From: CAWIOX01 sp963837775
Lineage (GTDB): Bacteria; Pseudomonadota; Gammaproteobacteria; Burkholderiales; Burkholderiaceae_D
DNA length: 64,000 nucleotides
Reading direction: 5' to 3'
Assembly (NCBI GenBank): GCA_963837775.1
Contig: CAWIOX010000030.1
Coordinates: 1-64,000 of the forward strand
In this document: piece after piece, positions 10,765 through 19,535 of the stretch
Numbering within the stretch: the first letter of the stretch is position 1
Layout: each line of letters opens with the position of its first letter
Program-made: the position numbers and the translations under genes
Notes under the pieces: generated by a model
What the model was told of the DNA's origin: nothing
What the model saw: the letters and a program-made list of their open reading frames with translations, nothing else
Database searches by the model: none

Positions 10765-10933
10765 ATGACGCCCCCCAACGAGAATCCGCTGCAAGACCGG
10801 GAACCGCCGCCGGAAGAACGTTCGGCTGATAGTCCAGGTGCCGCCGCGCATGGCGCGCATGTTTATCGTTGCGATCGTGGTGGTGGCGCTGACGCTGATC
10901 GTCACGGTGGCGGGGCAGATCTATTACGGCTAG
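10765..10933 (+). CDS. Small single-pass membrane protein A, one frameshift as read
   Basis: Too short to recognise. The ATG at 10765 is preceded by AAGG. It gives a Pro/Glu-rich head (MTPPNENPLQDREPPPEER) in one frame, and one frame later a transmembrane helix (MFIVAIVVVALTLIVTVAG) ending QIYYG at the TAG 10931-10933. Joining them needs one +1 correction around 10820-10850. The product, about 55 residues, matches the layout of the next small gene (polar head, one helix, aromatic Y-Y end), so the pair looks like diverged tandem duplicates. Function unknown. Confidence 0.55.
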
Positions 10934-10949
10934 ATTGACATTGAAAAGT

Positions 10950-11027
10950 AACCCGGAGCAACGCAGTGCATCCGGGTTCGTGACTCATGAGCGGCAAGCC
11001 AGGGCTTCGCAGCCCGGTCTGCCGCTC
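10950..11027 (+). other. Two inverted repeats between the small membrane protein genes
   Basis: First pair: AACCCGGA (10950-10957) with TCCGGGTT (10971-10978). Second pair: GAGCGGCA (10989-10996) with TGCCGCTC (11020-11027), enclosing GGGCTTCGCAGCCC, which itself pairs. Neither has a following T-run, so these are RNA hairpins or processing/attenuation sites rather than clear terminators. Confidence 0.5.
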
Positions 11028-11045
11028 TTATCTCATAAGGCAGAC

Positions 11046-11201
11046 ATGACATCCCCGATAGATAATCCCGCGCAGAATCCGCAACAGCCGGCGACGGACA
11101 CGGATGGCACGCCTAAATTCGGCCGTTTGCTGATCGTGCTGGTGTGTGCGGTGCTGCTGATTGTCGCGATCACGTTTGCGACGGAAGCTTATTACAACTA
11201 G
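11046..11201 (+). CDS. Small single-pass membrane protein B
   Basis: 51 residues: a polar, Asn/Pro/Gln-rich head (MTSPIDNPAQNPQQPATD), a basic stop (PKFGR), one hydrophobic helix (LLIVLVCAVLLIVAITFA) and a short end TEAYYN. There is no cleavage motif, so it is probably an inner-membrane protein with a cytoplasmic N-terminus. Its layout matches small gene A 113 bases upstream. No family recognised. It is convergent with bluB. Confidence 0.6.
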   Translation: MTSPIDNPAQNPQQPATDTDGTPKFGRLLIVLVCAVLLIVAITFATEAYYN

Positions 11202-11242
11202 CAGCTTATCGGCCGGAGGACTTGGCGTTTTTGGGCTGCAGG

Positions 11243-12016
11243 CTATTTTGCAGCTGTCGACCGGTTTGCTGCGCCTGCTTCCTGTGCGGCTGCCTGGTCA
11301 CGCCGCAAGTGCCCGATCAGGGTCTGCTGGTCATCACGGTTGCCCCACTGGTCGAAATACACCAGGTCTTCCATTGGCAGCCGCGGTAGCCATCCGGCAC
11401 TTTCCAGTTCCGGTTTGGCATAGAAATGGCTGACGTAGCCGACGCACAGGTAAGCAATCGGAGTGATGCGCTTCGGAATGCCCAGCGCTTCCTGCAGTGC
11501 GGCCTGGTTGAAAATGCTGACCCAGCCCACACCCAGACCTTCGGCCCGCGCGGCCAGCCACAGGTTTTGTACCGCACACACGCTGCTGTACAGGTCCATG
11601 GTCTTCATGTGGGTGCGTCCGACGACCACCGGGCCGGTGCGCTCGCGGTCGCAGGTGATGCAGATGCCGACCGGCGATTCCAGAATGCCTTCCAGTTTCA
11701 GGGTCCGATAGACGTCGCGTTTGTCTCCTTCGAACATTTCCGCTGCCTCGGCATGGGCTACGGCAAAGGCATCGTGCACCCGGCGCTTGACCTGGTCCGA
11801 CTGGACTACCAGAAAATTCCATGGCTGCATGAAGCCGACCGATGGCGCGTAATGGGCGGCAGTCAGCACACGACTCAACACTTCATCGGGAACCGGGGTC
11901 GGCAAAAACTGGCCGCGCACATCGCGGCGGGAAAAAATGGCGCGATAGACCGCGTCACGTGCTTCGTCTGTAAAGGCGTGTGTATCCTGGATGGCTTGCG
12001 CCGGCATTGTTTTCAT
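11243..12016 (-). CDS. bluB: 5,6-dimethylbenzimidazole synthase BluB
   Basis: Nitroreductase-fold enzyme that fragments reduced FMN with O2 to form 5,6-dimethylbenzimidazole, the lower ligand of vitamin B12. 257 residues starting MKTMPAQAIQDTHAFTDEARDAVYRAIFSRRDVR. Family traits: YRAIFSRRDVRGQF, HYAPSVGFMQPWNF, EGLGVGWVSIF and PIAYLCVGYV. The cobalamin riboswitch just upstream on the same strand independently supports a B12 role. No other cob genes are in the window. Confidence 0.93.
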   Translation of the reverse strand: MKTMPAQAIQDTHAFTDEARDAVYRAIFSRRDVRGQFLPTPVPDEVLSRVLTAAHYAPSVGFMQPWNFLVVQSDQVKRRVHDAFAVAHAEAAEMFEGDKRDVYRTLKLEGILESPVGICITCDRERTGPVVVGRTHMKTMDLYSSVCAVQNLWLAARAEGLGVGWVSIFNQAALQEALGIPKRITPIAYLCVGYVSHFYAKPELESAGWLPRLPMEDLVYFDQWGNRDDQQTLIGHLRRDQAAAQEAGAANRSTAAK

Positions 12017-12074
12017 GACATTCCCCTAGCGTGAAAATAGATGCGCTGCCTGGCCGTGCAGCTTGATGGTTTTC

Positions 12075-12232
12075 CAGGCCGGTCTTCTGACTCGGATTCA
12101 TCTGAACCAGGCGCCTTCCCGGCATACGCCAGTGGCATCAAGCCTGGGTCATCCTCCTCACAGCGTTGGGCACGTGACGGAATCGCACCGCCTTCCCGAT
12201 TCTCCTGTCGCTTTGCAGCGACGGGCACCTGA
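12075..12232 (-). promoter_or_regulatory. Cobalamin (B12) riboswitch upstream of bluB
   Basis: Read on the minus strand, the conserved blocks appear in order: AGGTGCCC, GGAGAA..GGGAAGGCGGTGC (the GGGAA and GGTG blocks), ATTCCGTCACGTGCCC, GCTGTGAGG, the B12-box-like GCCACTGG, GCCGGGAAGG, and the terminal AGTCAGAAGACCGGCC. It ends about 59 bases before the bluB ATG. A TTGACA-like -35 lies at 12265-12270 (minus). Inferred to switch bluB off when adenosylcobalamin is plentiful. Confidence 0.93.
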
Positions 12233-12307
12233 AAACCGCCATCATCGAGGTGAAGCAAGGAATATGTCAAGGAGTGTTGGCGTGCACTGAAACGCCAGTC
12301 TTCATGC

Positions 12308-12661
12308 TCAGTGTGGATTTTCAAAGAAAATGTAATTGGAGCCGAAGTCGCTGATCTCGAAATACACTTTCTTTTCGCCAGCGTCGGCAACCATATTGAA
12401 ATTTTCATCGAGAACGCCATAACCATAACGATAAGAGCGCGGCTTATTGTCTTCCGTCCCCATTGCAGTGGAGATCTTGTCGATCTTGATGAAGCGGCGC
12501 ACCAGCTTGTCGCCGGCGTAAAACTCCAGCACGCCATTGGTGCCGGTCCAGTTCTGCACGCTGCGCGAAATCTGGTTTTGCTGCTCCTGGGTACAGGCAG
12601 CCAAGGCAAGGGCGCAGGCCAAGGCCGCAGCTGTTTTTGCCGATGCAAATTTGAATTTCAT
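12308..12661 (-). CDS. Small predicted lipoprotein
   Basis: 117 residues from the ATG at 12661 (MKFKFASAKTAAALACALAL), a signal peptide with lipobox LAAC and the mature Cys followed by TQEQQNQISR. The second residue after Cys is not Asp, so outer-membrane sorting is likely. The mature part is polar, with VLEFYAGDKLVRRFIKID and YRYGYGVLDENFN, which resembles small periplasmic beta-rich proteins, but I do not recognise the family. It is divergent from pepN across 65 bases and followed by the bluB riboswitch region on the same strand. Confidence 0.75.
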   Translation of the reverse strand: MKFKFASAKTAAALACALALAACTQEQQNQISRSVQNWTGTNGVLEFYAGDKLVRRFIKIDKISTAMGTEDNKPRSYRYGYGVLDENFNMVADAGEKKVYFEISDFGSNYIFFENPH

Positions 12662-12726
12662 GATGCGAGGCTCAGTGGTTGGTAGAATGCCATTTTGCTT
12701 CATTTTCCAACGGATTATTCATCCCC

Positions 12727-15409
12727 ATGCGAACAAATACCTCCGACACGATTTTCCGCAAGGACTACACCGCGCCCGCTTACTGGATCGACACGGTCGA
12801 GATGGGTTTTGACCTCGATCCGGGCGCGACCCGCGTGGCGACGCGCATGACGATGACACGCAATCCGGACAGCGATAGCAAGAACCTGGTATTGCATGGC
12901 GAGTCGCTGAAGCTGGTGCAGCTGCGCATGAACGGCAAGTTGCTCAGCAAGCGCGCCAACGGCGGTTACACGCTGTCCGGCGATATCCTGCAAATTGCCG
13001 ATGCGCCGGACGTGATCACGCTGGAAATCGAGACCCTGCTCCAGCCTGAAAAGAATACGTCGCTGATGGGCTTGTACGTGTCGAACGGCAACTTCTTCAC
13101 GCAGTGCGAGGCGGAAGGCTTCCGCAAGATCACTTACTTCCCGGATCGTCCGGACGTGATGGCGAAATATACCGTCATGTTGCGCGGCAACAAGAAAAAA
13201 TACCCGGTTTTGTTGTCCAACGGCAACCTGATCGAGGAAGGCGATCTGGGCGACGGCCGCCATTACGCGAAGTGGGAAGATCCGTTCCGCAAGCCGTCCT
13301 ATCTGTTTGCGCTGGTCGCCGGCAAGCTGGTGTGCCAGGAAGAACAGTTCAAATTGACATCCGGCCGCGAAGCGCTGCTGCAGGTCTGGGTCGAAAAAGG
13401 CAATCTGGACAAGACCCAGCACGCGATGGATTCCTTGAAGCACAGCATTCGCTGGGATGAGGAACGCTTCGGCCTGGAGCTGGATCTGGACCGCTTCATG
13501 ATCGTCGCGGTCGGCGATTTCAACATGGGTGCGATGGAGAACAAGGGTCTTAACATCTTCAATACCAAGTACGTGCTGGCCAATCCGCGCATCGCCACCG
13601 ATGCCGATTACGCCAACATCGAATCGGTGGTCGGCCATGAGTATTTCCATAACTGGACCGGCAACCGCGTCACCTGCCGCGACTGGTTCCAGCTGTCGCT
13701 GAAGGAAGGCCTGACGGTATTCCGCGATCAGGAATTCTCGGCCGACATGGTCGGCACCGACAGCGGCCGGGCGGTCAAGCGCATCGAAGACGTGCGCATG
13801 TTGCGCCAGGTACAGTTTTCAGAAGATGCCGGCCCGATGGCGCACCCGGTGCGGCCTGACAGCTATGTCGAGATCAATAATTTCTACACCGTCACGATTT
13901 ACGAAAAGGGCGCCGAAGTGGTACGGATGTACCAGACGCTGATGGGGCGCGATGGTTTCCGCAAGGGCATGGACCTGTACTTTGCGCGGCATGACGGCCA
14001 GGCGGTATCCTGCGATGATTTCCGCGCCGCGATGGCCGACGCCGGCGACCGCGACCTGACGCAGTTCGAGCGCTGGTACAGCCAGGCCGGCACGCCGCGG
14101 GTGAAGGTGCAGACCAAATACGATGCGGCGGCGCAGACCTTTGACGTGACGCTGTCGCAATCCTGCCCGGCAACACCGGGCCAGGGCAAGAAGCAGCCTT
14201 TCCATATTCCATTCGCAATCGGTCTGCTCGATGCGCAAGGCCATGACATGCCGTTGACGCTGGAGGTCGCTGCAAACCAGGGGCAAGCAGCGGCGACTGG
14301 CGCGCCAACCACCTGTGTGCTGGAACTGACCAAAGCCCGCCAGACCTTCCGTTTCACGCAGGTCGGCGAGCAACCGACGCCTTCGCTATTGCGCAATTTC
14401 TCCGCGCCGGTCGTGCTCGACTATCGCTATTCGGACCAGGAACTGGTGCATCTGCTCGCGCATGACAGCGACCCGTTCAACCGTTGGGAAGCCGGTCAGC
14501 GCCTGGCAATGCAGCGTCTGCTGAAACTGACTGCCGCAGTGCAATCCGGCGCGGTGCTGGAACTGGACGCACTATTCATCGATGCGCTGCGCGCCACACT
14601 GAACAACCAGACGCTGGACCCGGCTTTCCGTGAACTGGTGCTGACGCTGCCATCCGAGTCGATGGTAGCCGAACAGCTCGATGTGGTTGACCCGCAGGCG
14701 ATCAATACTGCGCGCCAATTCGTGCGCAGCACGCTGGCGCAGGAACTCAAGGCGGATTTCCTGACTGTCTATGAACAGAATCTGACTACCGGCATCTACA
14801 GTCCGGATGCGCTGTCAGCCGGCAAGCGCTGCCTGAAAAATCTGGCCCTGTCCTATCTGCTGGAATGGCCCGACGCCAGCACGCAACAACTGGCGCAAAC
14901 CCAGTGCGAGATGGCGGATAATATGACTGATCGATTGGCCTCGTTGATGACTCTGGTCAATGCCGATGCCAGCAGCGCCGGACAAGCAACTGCAGCGGTT
15001 TTACAAGGACTTCAAAAAAGAGGCTCTGGTCATCGACAAGTGGTTCAGCCTGCAGGCGGTGGCACGCACGATGGATGTCGCAGCGGTGCGCAAGTTGATG
15101 GCACATCCTGCTTTCACGTTCACCAACCCGAATCGCGCCCGCAGCTTGATTTTCAGTTTCTGCAACGGCAATCCATCGCGATTCCATGCGCTCGATGGCA
15201 GTGGTTACGCATTCTGGGCCGAGCAGGTGATTGCGCTCAATGCAATCAACCCGCAAGTTGCGGCAAGACTGGCCCGCAGCCTGGACCGCTGGCGCCAATA
15301 CACGCCGGTATTGCGCGTGCAGATGCAGGCGGCTTTGCAGGCAGTCGCAAAAACGAAAAAATTGTCGAAGGATGTGCTTGAAGTCGTGTCGAAAGCGTTG
15401 TCAGCTTAA
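12727..15409 (+). CDS. pepN: Aminopeptidase N, one frameshift as read
   Basis: M1-family zinc metallopeptidase that releases N-terminal residues from peptides in the cytosol. The substrate motif GAMEN and the zinc motif VGHEYFHNWTGNRVTC (HEYFH with the downstream Glu in LKEGLTVFRDQEFS) are intact. The C-terminal part jumps from frame 1 to frame 2 between about 14955 and 14990, where one extra base interrupts the sequence before APDKQLQRFYKDFKKEAL. Corrected length is about 893 residues (E. coli PepN 870). Start ATG 12727. Confidence 0.93.
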
Positions 15410-15486
15410 GACTTGGCCACTCCATGAGGATGGCATCAACAGCAACTGCTTGAACAGAATTAATTCAGAATAGATAAAGGAAACTC

Positions 15487-16491
15487 ATGAAACGCGTCAG
15501 CCTTACCCAATATCTCGTTGAAGAACAACGATTGCTTAATACTATCCCAGCCGAATTGCGCCTGTTGGTCGAAGTCGTCGCACGTGCCTGCAAGACCATC
15601 AGCCATGCGGTTGGCAAAGGCGCCTTAGGCGAGGTGCTGGGCACCGCCGGCAGCGAAAATGTGCAAGGTGAAGTGCAGAAAAAACTGGACATCATTTCCA
15701 ATGAAATCCTGCTGGAAGCCAATGAATGGGGCGGCCACCTGGCCGCGATGGCCTCGGAAGAAATGGAAGATATCCACCTCATCCCGAACCGTTATCCGAT
15801 GGGCGAATACATGTTGTTGTTCGACCCATTGGACGGCTCCAGCAACATCGATGTCAACGTATCGATCGGCACTATTTTCTCGGTACTGAAGGCGCCGGAT
15901 GGCATGGCCACGCCGACCGAAAAAGATTTCCTGCAGCCCGGCACCAAGCAGGTTGCGGCCGGTTATGCGGTATACGGCCCGCAAACCGTACTGGTACTCA
16001 CCACCGGCAATGGCGTCAACTGTTTCACGCTGGATCGTGAAATGGGTTCATGGGTGTTGACCCAGCGCAATATGCAGATCCCGGTTGAAACCAAGGAATT
16101 TGCAATCAACGCATCCAACGCACGCCACTGGTATCCGCCGGTCACACGCTATGTCGACGAAATGCTGGCCGGTGAGTCTGGCCCGCGCGGCACCAACTTC
16201 AACATGCGCTGGATCGCCTCCATGGTTGCCGACGTGCATCGAATCCTCAATCGCGGCGGCATCTTCATGTATCCGGCCGATACCCGCGACACCAAGGTGC
16301 CGGGCAAGCTGCGCCTGATGTACGAAGCCAATCCGATGGCCTTCATCGTCGAACAGGCAGGCGGCGCCGCGACCAACGGCAGCCAGCGCATCATGGATAT
16401 ACAGCCGGAAAAACTGCACCAACGCGTACCCGTATTCCTCGGATCAAAAAATGAAGTGGAACGCGTCACCAGCTATCATCAGGAACAATAA
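15487..16491 (+). CDS. fbp: Class I fructose-1,6-bisphosphatase
   Basis: Hydrolyses fructose 1,6-bisphosphate in gluconeogenesis. 334 residues, ATG at 15487 with AAAGGAAAC upstream. Metal-binding motif LLFDPLDGSSNIDVN and the preceding NEWGGHLAAMASEEMED are intact; LRLMYEANPMAFIVEQAGG is the C-terminal signature. It is alone between pepN and tRNA-Thr. Confidence 0.97.
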   Translation: MKRVSLTQYLVEEQRLLNTIPAELRLLVEVVARACKTISHAVGKGALGEVLGTAGSENVQGEVQKKLDIISNEILLEANEWGGHLAAMASEEMEDIHLIPNRYPMGEYMLLFDPLDGSSNIDVNVSIGTIFSVLKAPDGMATPTEKDFLQPGTKQVAAGYAVYGPQTVLVLTTGNGVNCFTLDREMGSWVLTQRNMQIPVETKEFAINASNARHWYPPVTRYVDEMLAGESGPRGTNFNMRWIASMVADVHRILNRGGIFMYPADTRDTKVPGKLRLMYEANPMAFIVEQAGGAATNGSQRIMDIQPEKLHQRVPVFLGSKNEVERVTSYHQEQ

Positions 16492-16594
16492 TCTGGTTGA
16501 CTGAAGAATATGCGTCAGTCCGGTGTACTTGGCCTAAAAAAGTCGGGACGACGCTGGTGGGAAAGCTTGATATTTTGCTAAAATATTTGTATTC

Positions 16595-16670
<76 letters not shown>

Positions 16671-16672
16671 GT

Positions 16673-16717
16673 AAAAGCAAATGGCTTGCGTGAAACTCAC
16701 GTAAGCCATTTGCTTTT
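16673..16717 (+). terminator. Terminator after tRNA-Thr
   Basis: AAAAGCAAATGGCTT (16673-16687) pairs with AAGCCATTTGCTTTT (16703-16717), a near-perfect 15-bp stem around a GCGTGAAACTCACGT loop that also pairs. A and T tracts on both sides let it work on either strand. Confidence 0.88.
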
Positions 16718-16819
16718 GTGGATTACAAAAAGTACAGTATAGATAGCCTTTTTAGCTAAGTTTTCGTATTCCCGTTTTCTCAAAGTCGGCCTGATAAAGC
16801 CTTTTGGCGGAGGTCACTA

Positions 16820-17542
16820 ATGATTGAAAATATACTCAAGGTTCGCGCTCTGAAAGTCGCGTATGGCGGGATTCAAGCAGTCAAGGGAATTGATTTTGAG
16901 GTGAACAAGGGGGAGCTGGTTACCCTGATCGGTGCCAATGGCGCGGGTAAAACGACAACGCTCAAGGCGATTACCTGTACCTTGCAGGGTTGCAAGGTCG
17001 AAGGTGATATCGAATATGCCGGGCAGTCCATTAAAGGCCTGAAATCTTTCCAGTTGGTCAAAAAACATCTGGCGATGGTGCCGGAAGGGCGTGGTGTTTT
17101 CAATCGCATGAGCGCCCGTGAAAACCTGATCATTGGTGCCTATACGCGCGATGATGAAGACGGGATTGCCGCGGATATTGAAAAATGGTTCGGTGTTTTT
17201 CCGCGCCTCAAGGATCGCGCTGCGCAGATGGCCGGTAATCTGTCGGGCGGTGAACAACAAATGCTGGCGATGGCGCGGGCGCTGATGAGCCGGCCGAATC
17301 TGTTGCTGCTGGATGAGCCGTCGATGGGTTTGTCGCCGATGATGGTTGAAACGATCTTCGAGGTCATACGCAATCTTTCCGCGCAGGGCGTGACGATGTT
17401 GCTGGTCGAACAAAATGCGAAATTAGCCTTGCTGGCGGCCCATCGTGGCTATGTAATGGATTCCGGCTTGATTACGATGAGCGGCAATGCCAGGGATATG
17501 CTGGATGACCCAAGGGTGAAGGCGGCTTATTTGGGGGAGTAG
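16820..17542 (+). CDS. livF: Branched-chain amino acid ABC transporter ATP-binding protein (LivF type), orphan
   Basis: ABC ATPase of the LivF subfamily that energises branched-chain amino acid or related high-affinity uptake at the inner membrane. 240 residues with Walker A GANGAGKT, signature LSGGEQQMLAMARAL, Walker B LLLLDEPSMGLSP and the H-loop region LLVEQN. ATG 16820 with GGAGG upstream. None of the partners (livG, livH, livM, livK) is nearby: a tRNA lies upstream and a tiny Lys-rich gene downstream. It must work with permease subunits elsewhere or be a remnant. Confidence 0.88.
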   Translation: MIENILKVRALKVAYGGIQAVKGIDFEVNKGELVTLIGANGAGKTTTLKAITCTLQGCKVEGDIEYAGQSIKGLKSFQLVKKHLAMVPEGRGVFNRMSARENLIIGAYTRDDEDGIAADIEKWFGVFPRLKDRAAQMAGNLSGGEQQMLAMARALMSRPNLLLLDEPSMGLSPMMVETIFEVIRNLSAQGVTMLLVEQNAKLALLAAHRGYVMDSGLITMSGNARDMLDDPRVKAAYLGE

Positions 17543-17618
17543 AATCACTGTATCGGTGGCTGCGCTGTGCCTGGATTGCCGATGCAGGATGCAAATTTTT
17601 CCACGAAGGAGTAAAACC

Positions 17619-17732
17619 ATGAGCAAGAGCCAGGATACAAAGAAAGCTGTCAAGAAAGAGCCGGCTAAAACGATGAAGGAAAAAAAAGCCGACAAAAAGG
17701 TCAAGAAAGAAGAGAAGAAGCGCCAGCAATAA
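17619..17732 (+). CDS. Tiny Lys-rich basic protein
   Basis: 37 codons (MSKSQDTKKAVKKEPAKTM.. ending EEKKRQQ) with a clear AAGGAG eight bases before the ATG. About half the residues are Lys or Glu/Asp with net positive charge. Such tiny basic proteins may bind nucleic acid, but this is inference and I do not recognise a characterised family. It lies 76 bases after livF. Confidence 0.6.
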   Translation: MSKSQDTKKAVKKEPAKTMKEKKADKKVKKEEKKRQQ

Positions 17733-18099
17733 CGATGAACCGATGAAAATCCTGTGGCGTTTTTTTCATTCATACGCGGCGGATATCGGGTTTTTCAGAT
17801 TAATGTGTAATTCGTTGGCGCCAGAATTGATGCGGGTTTCAGGGCGTTTGCCTTGGAACCCGCTTTGCGTTGCGGCAGCTGGCAGCCAGTGCGGGCTGTA
17901 TTCGGATATCTGCGCAAAATTTTCGGGCTGCGCTATAGCCAGCAGCGCAATTTTTTGTTACTTTCTAACTACATGAATTCATGTGTGGTTGGTTCTTGCG
18001 CAAGAGTTCAGCCTGATTTGTGATGACGCTTTCATGCCGGTTCTGATGATCTTTTGTCGCAAGCACTGTCGCTAACCTACCTTCGGAAGAGGCGCTTTT
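17733..18099. other. Intergenic region with no evident gene
   Basis: 367 bases between the Lys-rich gene and ppnN. A 77-codon open frame (17743-17976) has no start context or recognisable sequence, and I reject it. GC-rich imperfect inverted repeats occur near 17925-17960 followed by a T-run (AATTTTTT), which may terminate the upstream transcript. Otherwise I see only the presumed ppnN promoter. Confidence 0.5.
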
Positions 18100-19470
18100 A
18101 TGGACTACGACATCGTCGATACACAAGTCTCACCGGAAGGCCGTCTGGATGTTTTATCCAAGGCCGAAGTCAATAAACTGCTCGATACCAGTCAGGGTGG
18201 TTTGTACAAGATTTTCCGCAATTGCTCGCTGGCGGTGCTCAATTGCGGCAGCCGCATCGATGACGGCAAGGAATTGCTGGAGCGCTATCAATCCTTCGAC
18301 ATCACGGTGATCCAGCGCGAGCGCGGCATCAAGCTGGCCGTCAAGGGCGCGCCGGCCGGGGCGTTTGTCGACAACAAGCTGATCAAGGGTATCCACGAGC
18401 ACCTGTTTTCGGTGCTGCGCGATGTGATTTTTGTCAACGACGAGATCATTGGCAATCCCAAGTTTGACTTGAGCAACTCTGAGGGGATCACCAATGCGGT
18501 ATTTCATATCCTGCGCAATGCCGATGTCCTGCATCCGCTGATCAATCCCAATCTGGTGGTGTGCTGGGGCGGGCATTCGATTTCGCGCGAGGAGTACGAC
18601 TATTCCAAGAATGTCGGGCACCAGATGGGGCTGCGTGCGCTGGATATCTGCACCGGCTGCGGTCCGGGGGCGATGAAGGGGCCGATGAAAGGCGCGGCGA
18701 TCGGCCATGCGAAGCAGCATATTACCGGCGGCCGTTACCTGGGGATCTCGGAGCCGGGCATCATCGCCGCGGAGTCGCCGAATCCGATCGTCAACGATCT
18801 GGTGATTCTGCCGGACATCGAGAAGCGTCTGGAGGCTTTCGTCAGGGTCGGCCATGCGATCGTGGTATTTCCCGGCGGCGCCGGCACCGCGGAGGAGATT
18901 CTTTACATTCTCGGCATCCTGCTGCATCCGGACAATGCGGATATCCCGTTCCCGCTGATTTTCACCGGCCCTGAAAATTCTTCGGATTATTTCAAGCAGA
19001 TCAATCAGTTCATCGGCGATACCCTGGGGGCCGAGGCGCAACAGCGCTACAAGATCATCGTCAACGACCCGGTGCAGGTGGCGCAGGCGGCGGTGGAGGG
19101 CATCAAGAAAGTGCGTGCCTTCCGCAAGGAGAAGGGCGATGCCTATTTCTTCAACTGGATGCTGAAAATCGATCACGAATTTCAGAAGCCGTTCATCCCG
19201 ACGCATGAAAACATGCGCAATCTGACATTGCAGAAGAACCAGCCGAGCCATCTGCTGGCTGCGAATCTGCGCCGTGCATTCTCCGGGATCGTGGCCGGTA
19301 ATGTGAAGGATGACGGCATCCGCGCGATTGAAAAACACGGGCATTTTGAGATCCATGGCGATGCCAGCGTGATGGCTTCGATGGATGCGCTGCTGACGTC
19401 GTTTGTGGCGCAACACCGGATGAAGCTGCCCGGGAAAGCGTATACCCCGTGTTATCGCATCAGCAAATAG
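18100..19470 (+). CDS. ppnN: Pyrimidine/purine nucleotide 5'-monophosphate nucleosidase PpnN
   Basis: Hydrolyses nucleoside monophosphates to base and ribose 5-phosphate; the E. coli enzyme (YgdH) is a (p)ppGpp target. 456 residues: N-terminal domain of the PpnN family, central lysine-decarboxylase-like LOG fold with PGGAGTAEEILYILG and GCGPGAMKGPMKGA, then the PpnN C-terminal domain. Length and motifs match the long PpnN form rather than short LOG proteins. Convergent with the PfkB kinase, sharing a terminator. Confidence 0.93.
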   Translation: MDYDIVDTQVSPEGRLDVLSKAEVNKLLDTSQGGLYKIFRNCSLAVLNCGSRIDDGKELLERYQSFDITVIQRERGIKLAVKGAPAGAFVDNKLIKGIHEHLFSVLRDVIFVNDEIIGNPKFDLSNSEGITNAVFHILRNADVLHPLINPNLVVCWGGHSISREEYDYSKNVGHQMGLRALDICTGCGPGAMKGPMKGAAIGHAKQHITGGRYLGISEPGIIAAESPNPIVNDLVILPDIEKRLEAFVRVGHAIVVFPGGAGTAEEILYILGILLHPDNADIPFPLIFTGPENSSDYFKQINQFIGDTLGAEAQQRYKIIVNDPVQVAQAAVEGIKKVRAFRKEKGDAYFFNWMLKIDHEFQKPFIPTHENMRNLTLQKNQPSHLLAANLRRAFSGIVAGNVKDDGIRAIEKHGHFEIHGDASVMASMDALLTSFVAQHRMKLPGKAYTPCYRISK

Positions 19471-19486
19471 TCGTTTTGAAGTAGTG

Positions 19487-19530
19487 CAGGGCCGGAAGAT
19501 GCTGTTCATCCATATCTCCGGCCCTGGTTT
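19487..19530 (+). terminator. Terminator between ppnN and the PfkB kinase gene
   Basis: CAGGGCCGGA (19487-19496) pairs perfectly with TCCGGCCCTG (19517-19526), followed by GTTTT on the plus strand. It lies between convergent genes and ends ppnN transcription. Confidence 0.82.
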
Positions 19531-19535
19531 TATGT

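Noticed and set aside
17743..17976. 77-codon open frame before ppnN
   Set aside because: Composition unlike neighbouring genes and no start signal.
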